From Bog-756 sp963725275 (lineage in GTDB: Bacteria > Actinomycetota > Acidimicrobiia > Acidimicrobiales > RAAP-2), in assembly GCA_963725275.1 (NCBI GenBank), contig CAVRXS010000007.1, positions 124,001-188,000 of the forward strand: a stretch of 64,000 nucleotides of DNA, written 5' to 3'. The translations under genes and the position numbers were made by a program. Position 1 is the stretch's first letter, and every line of letters starts with the position of its first letter. Of this stretch, positions 35,018 to 42,794 are shown one piece after another. The notes beneath the pieces are model-generated. The model was not told where the DNA came from and did no database searches. It was given only the letters and a program-made list of their open reading frames with translations.

Positions 35018-36997
35018 GTGTTGCGCTCGAGGAAGGCTGGACGCAGGCTGGCGGCGCTCGTCGCTGTCATCGCCCTCGCGGCTTCGGCCAGCGGTGTGGC
35101 CGCGCCGTCGGCGTCCGCCTACTCCTCCACCGATGTCACCCTGACCGGGCACGGCTACGGGCCCGGTCTCGGCATGGGGCAGTGGGGTGCCCTCGGGTAC
35201 GCGCTGGCCGGGACCACATGGCAACAGATCGTCGAGCACTTCTACACGGGGAGCTCGCCTGCTGAGCTGTCCTCCGCCCAGGATGCCTCGTCGGTTCGTG
35301 TCGCCATCACCGAGAACGACGGCAACAGCGTGATCGTCACGTCGGGCTCGTCGTTCACCATCGACGGAACGTCGGTCGGGCCCGGTCAGGCGGTCGAGAT
35401 GGCCCCGGTAGCGGGCGGGTGGGACCTGTCCATAGGACCGGGCTGCGGTGGTCCCTGGACCCAGCACTCCTCGGGCGTCACCGATCCCGCCGATCTCACC
35501 GCCGACGAGACCAGCGCCTCGAACACCCTGCAGCTCTGCCAGGCCAACGGGAACCTGACGGTCTATGGCCCGATCGAGGCGCTCTACAACTCGGATGGCC
35601 AGGCGCGGACCGTCAACACCGTTCCGCTCGAGACGTACGTGGCCGATGTCGTGCCGAGCGAGTCCCCCGCCGATTGGGGCACCCTCGGGACCTCCGGCCC
35701 GGCGGGCCAACCGTGGGGCTTCCAGGAGCTCGAGGCACAGGCCGTGGCGGTCCGCTCTTACGTCATGGCCAGCCCCGCCTCCTATGGCGGGTATGCCGAC
35801 ATCTGCGACCTCTCGTGCCAGACCTACCGAGGCACGCTCAACCAGAACCCGTTGAGTGACCTCGCGGCCCAGGACACAGCCGGCGTGGTCATGGAGAGCG
35901 GCGGGGTGATCCAGTCGACCCAGTACTCGGCGTCCACCGGCGGCTACACCACCCAGGGCACCTTCGCCGCGGTGCCCGACAACGGGGACGCGGTCTGTGT
36001 GCCGGGTGCCTGCAACCCGAACCACACCTGGACCGCGTCCGTTCCGGTGTCGACCATCGAGTCCACCTGGCCCCAGCTCGGTGCGCTGGAGTCCATCTCG
36101 ATCACCGGCCGCAACGGTCTCGGCGACTGGGGCGGCCGGGTGACCTCCCTGACCCTGGTCGGGTCCTCGCAGAACGTGACGCTGACCGGTGACGACTTCG
36201 CCGGCGCGCTCGGGCTGCGCTCGAACTGGTTCACGGTGACCTCGACCTTGGCCAGCGCGGCCGCCGGTATCGCATCGACACCGGACGGCCAGGGCTACTG
36301 GATCGACGGATCGTCGGGAGCGGTGCTCGGTTTCGGAGACGCAACCGTCCCAGGGTCGGCCGGAGGCATGGCGCTCGCCGCGCCGATCGTGGGTATGGCA
36401 GCAACCGCCTCGGGCCAGGGCTACTGGGAGGTCGCGTCCGACGGCGGTGTGTTCGCGTTCGGCGACGCGGTCTTCGAGGGTTCGGCGGGTGCCATTCACC
36501 TCAACCGGCCCATCGTGGGCATGGCCGCCACCCCGGACGGACGCGGGTACTGGCTCGTCGCATCGGACGGCGGGGTGTTCGCCTACGGTGACGCCCGCTT
36601 CTTCGGCTCGACGGGCAACCTCGTGCTCAACCGTCCGGTCGTGGGTATGGCCGCCACCCCGGACGGACGCGGGTACTGGCTCGTCGCAACGGACGGCGGT
36701 GTGTTCGCGTTCGGTGATGCCCACTTTGCGGGGTCGATGGGTGGACGGCATCTCAACCAGCCGGTGGTCGGCATGAGCGCAGCCCCCGGCGGCACCGGCT
36801 ACCGACTGGTCGCCTCCGACGGCGGCATCTTCTCGTTCGGAGCCCCGTTCTTCGGCTCCACGGGCAACCTGGTGCTCAACCAGCCGATCGTGGGCATGGC
36901 CGACTCCCCGGACGGCCTGGGCTACTGGATGGTCGCCTCCGACGGCGGCGTCTTCTCGTTCGGCGACGCGGACTTCTTCGGTTCGGGCGCCGGCTGA
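35018..36997 (+). CDS. Secreted SpoIID/LytB-domain protein with six 42-residue repeats
   Basis: The 659-residue protein has a Sec signal peptide (LAALVAVIALAASASGVAA, cleavage near ASA). A SpoIID-type domain covers residues about 40-400: GHGYGPGLGMGQWGALGYAL, PLETYVADVVPSE, LEAQAVAVRSYVMA and STGGYT. SpoIID is a lytic transglycosylase acting on peptidoglycan in spore formers; homologues in non-sporulating actinobacteria remodel the wall. Six copies of the same 42-residue repeat as the upstream gene follow. GTG begins right after the previous TGA, so the two are co-translated. The repeats may bind the wall or a glycan; this is inferred. Confidence 0.8.
   Translation: MLRSRKAGRRLAALVAVIALAASASGVAAPSASAYSSTDVTLTGHGYGPGLGMGQWGALGYALAGTTWQQIVEHFYTGSSPAELSSAQDASSVRVAITENDGNSVIVTSGSSFTIDGTSVGPGQAVEMAPVAGGWDLSIGPGCGGPWTQHSSGVTDPADLTADETSASNTLQLCQANGNLTVYGPIEALYNSDGQARTVNTVPLETYVADVVPSESPADWGTLGTSGPAGQPWGFQELEAQAVAVRSYVMASPASYGGYADICDLSCQTYRGTLNQNPLSDLAAQDTAGVVMESGGVIQSTQYSASTGGYTTQGTFAAVPDNGDAVCVPGACNPNHTWTASVPVSTIESTWPQLGALESISITGRNGLGDWGGRVTSLTLVGSSQNVTLTGDDFAGALGLRSNWFTVTSTLASAAAGIASTPDGQGYWIDGSSGAVLGFGDATVPGSAGGMALAAPIVGMAATASGQGYWEVASDGGVFAFGDAVFEGSAGAIHLNRPIVGMAATPDGRGYWLVASDGGVFAYGDARFFGSTGNLVLNRPVVGMAATPDGRGYWLVATDGGVFAFGDAHFAGSMGGRHLNQPVVGMSAAPGGTGYRLVASDGGIFSFGAPFFGSTGNLVLNQPIVGMADSPDGLGYWMVASDGGVFSFGDADFFGSGAG
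36262..36994 (+). repeat. Six in-frame copies of the same ~126-bp coding repeat
   Basis: The same unit as at 34237-34983, here with variants such as GSTGNLVLN. Two adjacent copies (from about 36518 and 36644) share long identical DNA stretches, again suggesting homogenisation. The last copy ends at the stop codon. Confidence 0.8.
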
Positions 36998-37064
36998 GCC
37001 GACCGCGGGACGGGATCGTGCTCGCCCGGGAGAAGACCGTTCAGGTCGTAGTGTTCGTACTCGC

Positions 37065-39716
37065 ATGATGGAGAGCGCCCCGGTCGACCCCGACGTGTCC
37101 GTGACGACCGCTGCTCCCCCCGAGGGTGCACAGGAGACCGAGGCCGGTACCGGACCGCCGGTCACCGATCAGCCTCTCGAGGCCGGAGGGCAGCGGCCCG
37201 ACGGGGTCGGGCGCCGCTGGCAGGCCATCCTCTTTGCCCCGGTCGGTGACGGGACGACACGCCGGCGGGGGAGTGACGCAGTCCGCCTCGGGCTCGCCGC
37301 GCTGGTCGTCCTGGCGTGCTGGCTGGTGGCGCTGGCCAACTCGAACACCGAGCACTCGATCGCCTCCGCACTCTCTCCAGCGCCCGACGGGCTGCGGTGG
37401 CTGGTGTCCTCGGTGTGGTGGGTCGCATCGTGGGGGTTGATCGCGGTGGTGGGGGTGCTCGCCCTCGTCTCCAGACGCCGGACCCTGATCCGCGACTGCC
37501 TGATCTCCGGCGTCGGCGCCTGGGTGCTCTGCGTGGTCGCCGGGGTCCTCTTCGGTACCGATGGCGGCCGCCCTCCCGACGCCGCCTTCCACGGGTTCGC
37601 ATTCTCCTTCCCGGTCGCCCAGGTGGCTGCCACCGTGGCAGTTGCCACCGCCGCGCTCCCGTTTCTGAGCCGCTGGCTCCAGCGCACCATCGAGGCCGCG
37701 ATCGTCCTCATGGCGCTTGCCGGTGTGGTGACCGGCCACGGCCTCCCCATGGCCATGCTCGCCAGCGTGGCCATCGGCGTCGGCGTCACCGCCATCGTGC
37801 GCCTCTCGCTCGGCTCCCCGCTCGGCCTTCCCTCGGCTGGGGAGCTGCTGGTCCTGCTCGGGGACCTGGACATCCCGGCCACGGACGTCGTCCCACTGCC
37901 GCGCCAGGAGTGGGGAGCGGGCAGGTTCGCCGCCACGCTGGCCGGGACGCCGATCGACGTGTCCTTCTACGGGCGGGATGCCGCCGATGCCCAACTCCTC
38001 GCCAAGACGTTCCGGTTCCTGCTCTTCCGGAGCTCGGGGCCCACGCTCACCTTCACCCGGCGCCAACAGGTCGAGCACGAGGCGTACGTGACCCTGATGG
38101 CCGATCGGGCGGGGGCCCGGGTCCCGAGGGTGCTCGCCGCCGGACCGGCCGGACCAGCCCGCGACGCGCTGCTCGTCACGCGCCCACCGGCGGGACGGCG
38201 TCTCAGCGAGTTCCCTCCCTGGACACCTCCCGACGAGCTGCCAGCAGCAGGCCCAATTTCCGACGGCGCTCCCGCTGAACAACCCGCTGAACAACCGGCC
38301 GAGCCCGCCCCCACCGAGCCCGCCCCTACCGAGCCGACGCTCGACGATCGCGCGCTCGACGACATCTTCCGTCAGGTCGGGATCGCACGCGCCGCAGGCC
38401 TCGCGCACGGGTCGCTCTCGGTCGAAACCATCGTGGTGGACGACCAGGGGCGCTGTGGCCTGCTCGACCTGAGGGCCGCATCCACCGTCTCGGGATCCGA
38501 CCAGCTCGACCGCGACCTGGCCGCGACCCTTGCTGCCGTGGCGCTGGTGGTCGGGCCGGAGCGGGCGGTTGCCGCCACCGTCCGGACCCTGCCGCCGGAT
38601 GCCCTCGTCGCTGCGCTTCCCCACCTCCAGCGGGCGGCGCTCGATCCGGTCTCCTCCCGATCGCTCCGCGGCAGGAAGGCCGTGCTCAACGCGGTGCGCG
38701 AGGAGGGAGCGAGGGCTGCCGGCGTGGAGGTCCCCAAGCTGATCGAGCCGCACCGGATCAGCTGGGTGAGCCTCGCCCTCGTGGCGGGGACCCTGATCGG
38801 GGGATGGGCCCTGCTCGGCGTCCTCGTCAACGTGACCAAGTCGTGGAGCACGATCACCGGAGCCGATTGGGGGTGGGTGGTGGTCGTCTTCTTTCTCGCG
38901 CAGGCCGCCTATCCCTCGATCGCGGTGACGACGATCGGGTCGGTCACCGATCCGCTTCCCTACGGTCGTGCGGTGGTGCTCGAGTTCGCCGACGTGTTCG
39001 TGGGGCTGGCCGGCGGTTCGATGGCCGTCCTTGCCACGCGGGTCCGGTTCTTCCAGCAGCAGGGGTACGACGGGACGCTCGCGGTCAGCTCGGGCGTCCT
39101 CGCCTCGACAGCGAGCTGGATCGTCAAGGGGGGTCTCTTCCTCGTCGCGCTCCCGCTGGCGTGGTCGCAGTTCCACTTCGGGCAGGAGCCCGACAGCACC
39201 GGCGGCGGCTCGGGGAGCAGCACCGCCCACATCGTGTGGCTCATCGTCCTCATCGTGCTCGCCGTCGGGGTCGTCCTCGGGATCGTGCTCGCCGTGCCGA
39301 GGTGGCGCAGGCTCGCCGCCGAGAAGCTCCGACCCAAGTTCTCCGAGGTCTGGGGTCACCTCCGTGTGCTCTCCACCCACCCCCGCAACCTGGTCGAGAT
39401 CTTCGGCGGCAGCGTCGCCGCCCAGATACTGGTCGCCCTCGCGCTCGGTGCCGCGTTGCACGCCTTCGGCGACCACCTGAGCCTCGCGGCCCTCATCATC
39501 GTCCTCACCCTCGGGTCGATGCTCGGTGGGATCTCGCCGGTCCCGGGTGGCATGGGCGTCGTCGAGGCCGGGATGATCTTCGGGCTGACCGCGGCCGGGA
39601 TCAGTGAGACCGATGCAGTGGCCGCGGTGTTCGTGCAGCGCCTCTTCACCGCCTACCTGCCACCCATCTGGGGGTGGTTCGCTCTCGTCTGGATGCGGAA
39701 GAAGGAGTACCTCTGA
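37065..39716 (+). CDS. Pseudokinase-flippase fusion (LPG synthase TM / UPF0104 domain)
   Basis: The 883-residue membrane protein has three parts. N-terminal helices (residues about 75-250) come first. A kinase-like cytosolic domain (about 270-520) follows, where the usual HGD...N and DFG motifs read LAHGSLSVETIVV and LLDLRAA, so phosphotransfer is unlikely. A C-terminal multi-helix domain (about 560-883) matches the lysylphosphatidylglycerol synthase flippase family (PF03706), ending GGISPVPGGMGVVEAGMIF. The family moves lipids or lipid-linked sugars. TAGTGT at 37049-37054 may be the -10. A proline/glutamate-rich linker interrupts the kinase-like part. Confidence 0.7.
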   Translation: MMESAPVDPDVSVTTAAPPEGAQETEAGTGPPVTDQPLEAGGQRPDGVGRRWQAILFAPVGDGTTRRRGSDAVRLGLAALVVLACWLVALANSNTEHSIASALSPAPDGLRWLVSSVWWVASWGLIAVVGVLALVSRRRTLIRDCLISGVGAWVLCVVAGVLFGTDGGRPPDAAFHGFAFSFPVAQVAATVAVATAALPFLSRWLQRTIEAAIVLMALAGVVTGHGLPMAMLASVAIGVGVTAIVRLSLGSPLGLPSAGELLVLLGDLDIPATDVVPLPRQEWGAGRFAATLAGTPIDVSFYGRDAADAQLLAKTFRFLLFRSSGPTLTFTRRQQVEHEAYVTLMADRAGARVPRVLAAGPAGPARDALLVTRPPAGRRLSEFPPWTPPDELPAAGPISDGAPAEQPAEQPAEPAPTEPAPTEPTLDDRALDDIFRQVGIARAAGLAHGSLSVETIVVDDQGRCGLLDLRAASTVSGSDQLDRDLAATLAAVALVVGPERAVAATVRTLPPDALVAALPHLQRAALDPVSSRSLRGRKAVLNAVREEGARAAGVEVPKLIEPHRISWVSLALVAGTLIGGWALLGVLVNVTKSWSTITGADWGWVVVVFFLAQAAYPSIAVTTIGSVTDPLPYGRAVVLEFADVFVGLAGGSMAVLATRVRFFQQQGYDGTLAVSSGVLASTASWIVKGGLFLVALPLAWSQFHFGQEPDSTGGGSGSSTAHIVWLIVLIVLAVGVVLGIVLAVPRWRRLAAEKLRPKFSEVWGHLRVLSTHPRNLVEIFGGSVAAQILVALALGAALHAFGDHLSLAALIIVLTLGSMLGGISPVPGGMGVVEAGMIFGLTAAGISETDAVAAVFVQRLFTAYLPPIWGWFALVWMRKKEYL
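38271..38333 (+). repeat. Short tandem repeats encoding a Pro/Glu/Ala linker
   Basis: A perfect 12-base unit (CCCGCTGAACAA) occurs twice at 38271-38294. A 15-base unit occurs twice at 38304-38333 with one mismatch. They encode AEQPAEQPAEPAPTEPAPTE inside the kinase-like domain, a flexible linker that could change length by slippage. Confidence 0.7.
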
Positions 39717-39731
39717 CTCGCGCTGGCTCTC

Positions 39732-39746
39732 GCTGCCCAGGGCAGC
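39732..39746. terminator. Candidate bidirectional terminator hairpin
   Basis: A palindrome, GCTGCCC-A-GGGCAGC, lies in the 33-base gap between two converging genes. As RNA it would form a short hairpin (GCTGC/GCAGC closing a CCAGG loop). No T-run follows. Confidence 0.35.
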
Positions 39747-39749
39747 CGG

Positions 39750-40421
39750 TCAGCGGTCGCGCCGATGCGGTCCGGTCTGGTCCAGCCCCGGGAAGCGGCC
39801 GAGTTTCCCGAACCGTCCGAGCCGTCCGACGTTGACCCCGGTGTCGGCCATGCGCAACATGCGCAGGTCGCCGCGGCTGTTCCCGTAGGCCCAGAGCAGC
39901 CGGCCCTCCAGGTCCTGTTGGCGGATCCAGAGTCCGAGGCGCCGGACCTTCTCCTCGCCCCGGCAGTTGCGCCCCTCGTAGCGACCGGTGAGCCGGCCGT
40001 CCGGGCCGACCTCGAGTCTGGTCGCGACCGAGCCGTCCGCGCTCAGGCGTTCGGAGGCCACCGAGACGTAGGCCTCCGGTGAAGCGGACACGACGACCAC
40101 CGCGTCGCCCCGGCAGCGGTGCCACTCGAGGCGCCGACCGACATCGGGACGGAGGTGCGCGGCGACGTGCCGCGTCCCGAACTCCACCGCCACCTCGTGC
40201 ACCCGGGTGGCCTCGACCCCGGCCAGGAGCCGGGTGAAGAGCCGCTGCTTGGTCTCGTCCGCTGCCGTCCCACCGGCGAGCGCGGCGTGCACCAGGTGCG
40301 GGGCGAGGGCGGTTCCGGCTTCGAGCACCGCCCGCCGGCCGGCGACTGCGGCGAGGAAGTCGAAGGCGCTCCCCCGGTCGGTCAGGGTGCCGTCGAAGTC
40401 GAAGGCGGCGACATCGGCCAC
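39750..40421 (-). CDS. HAD-superfamily hydrolase (phosphoserine phosphatase-like)
   Basis: This 223-residue protein has the HAD motifs in order: AAFDFDGTLTD with the nucleophile aspartate, VVVVSASPEAYVS for motif II, and YGNSRGDLRML for the metal-binding motif. It resembles the HAD-IB group (SerB, phosphatidylglycerophosphatase-like), which removes phosphate from small molecules. The GTG at 40421 lies 14 bases after the enoyl-CoA hydratase stop. An ATG at 40478 would extend it by 19 residues and overlap that gene. The C-terminus is basic (RRDR). Confidence 0.75.
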   Translation of the reverse strand: MADVAAFDFDGTLTDRGSAFDFLAAVAGRRAVLEAGTALAPHLVHAALAGGTAADETKQRLFTRLLAGVEATRVHEVAVEFGTRHVAAHLRPDVGRRLEWHRCRGDAVVVVSASPEAYVSVASERLSADGSVATRLEVGPDGRLTGRYEGRNCRGEEKVRRLGLWIRQQDLEGRLLWAYGNSRGDLRMLRMADTGVNVGRLGRFGKLGRFPGLDQTGPHRRDR

Positions 40422-40434
40422 GATCCCGGACCGT

Positions 40435-41217
40435 TCAGCCCGGCGGGGCAACGGAGACGCCGCCGCGTCCGGCGCCATCAGCGAAGCGCGCTGCTCCGCT
40501 CAGTGCCTCTCCCGACCGCAGGCTCTCGAGGCCGAGCCGGGTCTCGACGAGCAGCGCCTCGGGAGCGGTCAGGCCCCACTGGGCCAGGGCCGAGAGGCGG
40601 TCACTGCGCAGACAGGTCTGCGGCAGCGCGGCCAGCTCCTGCGCCCAGGCGAGCGCGGCCTCGCGGGTCCTGCCCGAGGGGACGACCCGGTTGGCCAGAC
40701 CCATGGCCAGGGCCTCCTCGGCGCCGACCGCACGCCCGGTCAGGATGAGGTCGAGGGCGCGGCCGTGCCCGATCAGCCGGGGGAGGCGGACCGTGCCCCC
40801 GTCGACGAGCGGGACTCCGAAGCGCCGGCAGAAGACGCCGAAGACCGCGTCCTGTGCGGCCACCCGGAGATCGCACCAGATCGCGAGCTCGAGCCCGCCG
40901 GCCACCGCATGCCCCTCGACCGCGGCGATGACCGGTTTGGAGAGTTCGAGCCGGGTGGGGCCCATCGGGCCGGCGCCGTCCTCGGTGACCCGGTTCCCCT
41001 CGCCGCGGGCGATGGCCTGGAGATCGGCCCCAGCGCAGAAGGTCCCTCCGGACCCGGTCAGCACGGCCACCGCAGCGTCGGGATCGGCATCGAACGCGGT
41101 GAATGCGGCGAGCAGGGCGTCGGCCGTGGACCGGTCGACTGCGTTGCGCCGCTCGGGCCGGTCGATGGTGATGAGGGTGACCGAGCCGTGCCGGTCCACG
41201 CGCAGAGGGGCACTCAT
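40435..41217 (-). CDS. Enoyl-CoA hydratase/isomerase family protein
   Basis: A full crotonase-family protein of 260 residues. LITIDRPERRNAVD and FCAGADLQAIARG give the CoA-binding and oxyanion-hole loops. Further motifs are PVIAAVEGHAVAGGLELAIW, RRFGVPLVDGGTVRLPRLIG and AMGLANRVV. The residue expected to be the first catalytic glutamate is not obvious, so isomerase or lyase activity cannot be excluded. It is followed by the HAD gene in the same direction. An upstream frame reaching 42081 is antisense to the peroxiredoxin and is not part of it. Confidence 0.82.
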   Translation of the reverse strand: MSAPLRVDRHGSVTLITIDRPERRNAVDRSTADALLAAFTAFDADPDAAVAVLTGSGGTFCAGADLQAIARGEGNRVTEDGAGPMGPTRLELSKPVIAAVEGHAVAGGLELAIWCDLRVAAQDAVFGVFCRRFGVPLVDGGTVRLPRLIGHGRALDLILTGRAVGAEEALAMGLANRVVPSGRTREAALAWAQELAALPQTCLRSDRLSALAQWGLTAPEALLVETRLGLESLRSGEALSGAARFADGAGRGGVSVAPPG

Positions 41218-41304
41218 GACCCCAGCATTGCGGACCCAGCGCCGGCCGGCCAGGGCGCCGTCCAGCCGTGGCGGACAGCGCGGTCGAATACTTGACTTCC
41301 CCAG

Positions 41305-41333
41305 TCGACAATTGGACCGACTCCGACTACGCT
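41305..41333 (+). promoter_or_regulatory. Candidate sigma-70-type promoter of the peroxiredoxin gene
   Basis: TCGACA (41305-41310) and TACGCT (41328-41333) are separated by 17 bases, close to TTGACA-17-TATAAT. The leader would be about 90 bases. The region is AT-richer than its surroundings. Confidence 0.5.
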
Positions 41334-41430
41334 GACCACGCGCCGGAACCAGTACTCCGGGTCGGGTCCGACGACCCCACCGGATCGGCGCACCAGGTCC
41401 CCGACACATCCGGAACAAAAGGAGCAGCAC

Positions 41431-42066
41431 ATGGCAATCCGTCTGGGCGATGAGGCCCCCGATTTCACCGCTGAAACGACCGAGGGCACCATCAACTTCC
41501 ACGAGTACCTGGGAGACAGCTGGGGCGTGCTGTTCTCCCACCCCAAGGACTTCACGCCGGTGTGCACCACCGAGCTGGGCGCCTTCTCCAAGGCCAAGGC
41601 CGAATTCGACAAGCGGAACACCAAGTTGATCGGCCTGTCGGTCGACGACGTCACCTCCCACGGCAAGTGGGCCGGCGACATCGAGGAGACCCAGGGCAAG
41701 GCCCTCAACTTCCCGCTCATCGGGGACGAGGACCGCAAGGTGGCCGACCTCTACGACATGATCCATCCCAACGCCAGTGACACCCTCACCGTGCGCTCGG
41801 TGTTCATCATCGGCCCCGACAAGAAGGTCAAGCTCACGCTGACCTACCCGGCTTCCACGGGGCGCAACGTCGACGAGATCCTCCGGGTCCTCGACTCGCT
41901 GCAGCTGACGGCCGACTACAAGGTGGCCACCCCGGTCAACTGGAAGGACGGGCAGGACGTGATCATCGTCCCGGCCGTGTCCGACGAGGAGGCCAAGGAG
42001 CGCTTCCCGAAGGGCTTCAAGGCGCTCAAGCCCTACCTGAGGGTCACCCCCCAGCCCAACCGGTAG
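41431..42066 (+). CDS. 1-Cys peroxiredoxin (Prx6 type)
   Basis: The 211-residue protein is a Prx6-type peroxiredoxin that reduces peroxides through one peroxidatic cysteine. That cysteine is in the motif DFTPVCTTELG at about residue 45, and no other cysteine is present, so no resolving cysteine exists. The C-terminal domain (LQLTADYKVATPVNWKDGQDV) is typical of Prx6. AAGGAG lies six bases before the ATG. The gene appears to be monocistronic with its own promoter. Confidence 0.92.
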   Translation: MAIRLGDEAPDFTAETTEGTINFHEYLGDSWGVLFSHPKDFTPVCTTELGAFSKAKAEFDKRNTKLIGLSVDDVTSHGKWAGDIEETQGKALNFPLIGDEDRKVADLYDMIHPNASDTLTVRSVFIIGPDKKVKLTLTYPASTGRNVDEILRVLDSLQLTADYKVATPVNWKDGQDVIIVPAVSDEEAKERFPKGFKALKPYLRVTPQPNR

Positions 42067-42071
42067 CCCGA

Positions 42072-42087
42072 GGCCGGCCACCCGGCC
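42072..42087 (+). terminator. Candidate terminator hairpin after the peroxiredoxin gene
   Basis: GGCCGG (42072-42077) pairs with CCGGCC (42082-42087) around a CCAC loop, six bases after the stop codon. A TATCCT hexamer follows at 42090-42095. No T-run is present. Confidence 0.45.
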
Positions 42088-42116
42088 GGGCCGTATCCTG
42101 CGTTAGCGTCGCCGCT

Positions 42117-42160
42117 CCCGTCGCCGAGACGGGCGGATCCGGCTCCCGCGGCCGGATCCG
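42117..42160 (+). terminator. Two abutting hairpins upstream of rpsO
   Basis: CCCGTC/GACGGG (42117-42133, five-base loop) is directly followed by CGGATCCGG/CCGGATCCG (42134-42160, nine-base loop). Both stems are perfect. They may stop read-through from the peroxiredoxin gene or, if transcription starts at TATCCT (42090-42095), form a leader structure for rpsO. Confidence 0.5.
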
Positions 42161-42207
42161 GGCGCGCTGGCACGCCCACTGACCGGGTGCGCCTCCAGGG
42201 GGGTTCC

Positions 42208-42216
42208 TGCTACGAT
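42208..42216 (+). promoter_or_regulatory. Candidate extended -10 promoter of rpsO
   Basis: TGC directly precedes TACGAT, an extended -10 (TGN-TANNNT). The leader would be about 55 bases. No -35 is evident, as expected for this promoter type. Confidence 0.5.
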
Positions 42217-42277
42217 GGCCGGGTCGATGTGTTCCGTCCGTCGGCCGTCACCACGACTCCAGAGGTCTACGTTCCAC

Positions 42278-42535
42278 ATGCCAGACAAGCAGGCGACCAT
42301 CACCGAGTACCGCCTCCACGAGACGGATACCGGGTCTCCCGAAGTGCAGATCGCCATCCTGAGCGAACGCATCGGCCATCTCACCGAACACCTCAAGGTG
42401 CACAAGGGGGACCACCACACCCGGCGTGGACTCCTCAAGCTCATCGGCCGACGCCGGCGCCTGCTCGATTACGTACGCAACAACGATGTCGAGCGGTACC
42501 GCGAGATCATCGGTCGCCTCGGCCTCCGCCGCTGA
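42278..42535 (+). CDS. rpsO: 30S ribosomal protein S15
   Basis: This 85-residue protein is the full-length S15, which binds 16S rRNA early in 30S assembly. Conserved stretches are TGSPEVQIAILSERI, LTEHLKVHKGDHHTRRGLL and IGRRRRLLDYVRNND. AGAGG lies about twelve bases before the ATG. In many bacteria S15 represses its own translation by binding its leader. pnp follows after 276 bases full of hairpins. Confidence 0.96.
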   Translation: MPDKQATITEYRLHETDTGSPEVQIAILSERIGHLTEHLKVHKGDHHTRRGLLKLIGRRRRLLDYVRNNDVERYREIIGRLGLRR

Positions 42536-42551
42536 CCACACACCAGTCGCC

Positions 42552-42573
42552 CCGCCCGGCTTCGGCCGGGCGG
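42552..42573 (+). terminator. UUCG-capped hairpin between rpsO and pnp
   Basis: CCGCCCGGC (42552-42560) pairs perfectly with GCCGGGCGG (42565-42573) around the very stable TTCG tetraloop, 17 bases after the rpsO stop. Lacking a T-run, it could be an intrinsic or partial terminator or a 3'-end protector. Confidence 0.6.
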
Positions 42574-42584
42574 TCGCATGTTCT

Positions 42585-42605
42585 CCGCCGGTTGCATGCC
42601 GGCGG
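42585..42605 (+). other. RNA hairpin between rpsO and pnp
   Basis: CCGCCGG (42585-42591) pairs with CCGGCGG (42599-42605) across a seven-base loop. It is the second hairpin in the intergenic region. Confidence 0.45.
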
Positions 42606-42647
42606 ATCGCAGGAGGGCACAGAGCCAGCCTGCCGCAGGATCGGCCC

Positions 42648-42662
42648 CCGCCCAGCGGGCGG
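42648..42662 (+). other. RNA hairpin between rpsO and pnp
   Basis: CCGCCC (42648-42653) pairs with GGGCGG (42657-42662) around an AGC loop. It is the third hairpin in the series. Confidence 0.4.
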
Positions 42663-42721
42663 CCGTCGACACATAGCAGAGACACACAACACACAGATTG
42701 GGCTCCCATCGAGGTCAGTCA

Positions 42722-42772
42722 CCAGTTGCCGATCACCCGCCCGCATCCGATGAGCGGGTGGCCGACAACTGG
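42722..42772 (+). promoter_or_regulatory. Long stem-loop in the pnp leader (possible RNase processing / autoregulation site)
   Basis: CCAGTTG (42722-42728) pairs with CAACTGG (42766-42772), and CACCCGC (42734-42740) with GCGGGTG (42754-42760). The five bases between pair partly, giving a near-continuous 19-base-pair stem with a 13-base loop. In E. coli a comparable double-stranded leader is cut by RNase III and used by PNPase to control its own mRNA. The same role here is inferred. A second AACTGG at 42774-42779 offers an alternative partner. Confidence 0.55.
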
Positions 42773-42781
42773 GAACTGGCG

Positions 42782-42794
42782 CGGGGAGTCCCCG
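42782..42794 (+). other. Small hairpin next to the pnp ribosome-binding site
   Basis: CGGGG-AGT-CCCCG forms a five-pair stem eight bases before AAGGAG. It could affect ribosome access. Confidence 0.4.

Noticed and set aside
34237..36994. CRISPR-like or intergenic repeat array
   Set aside because: The repeats are in frame, 126 bases long without spacers and encode conserved protein units.
34160..37165. A 1001-codon open frame on the minus strand across the repeat proteins
   Set aside because: It is antisense to two genes with clear signal peptides, domains and repeats. Long antisense frames are expected in GC-rich DNA, and its repeats only mirror the coding repeat.
37041..39476. An 811-codon minus-strand frame opposite the pseudokinase-flippase gene
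   Set aside because: The product is highly charged low complexity, while the plus-strand frame has clear membrane helices and family motifs.
41292..41313. A redox-regulator operator (TTGACT...AGTCGACAA) ahead of the peroxiredoxin
   Set aside because: The inverted repeat is imperfect and matches no operator I can name. The -35 TTGACT has no -10 at a proper distance.
40435..42081. An enoyl-CoA hydratase with a 288-residue N-terminal extension
   Set aside because: The extension is antisense to the peroxiredoxin gene. The domain starts normally at ATG 41217.
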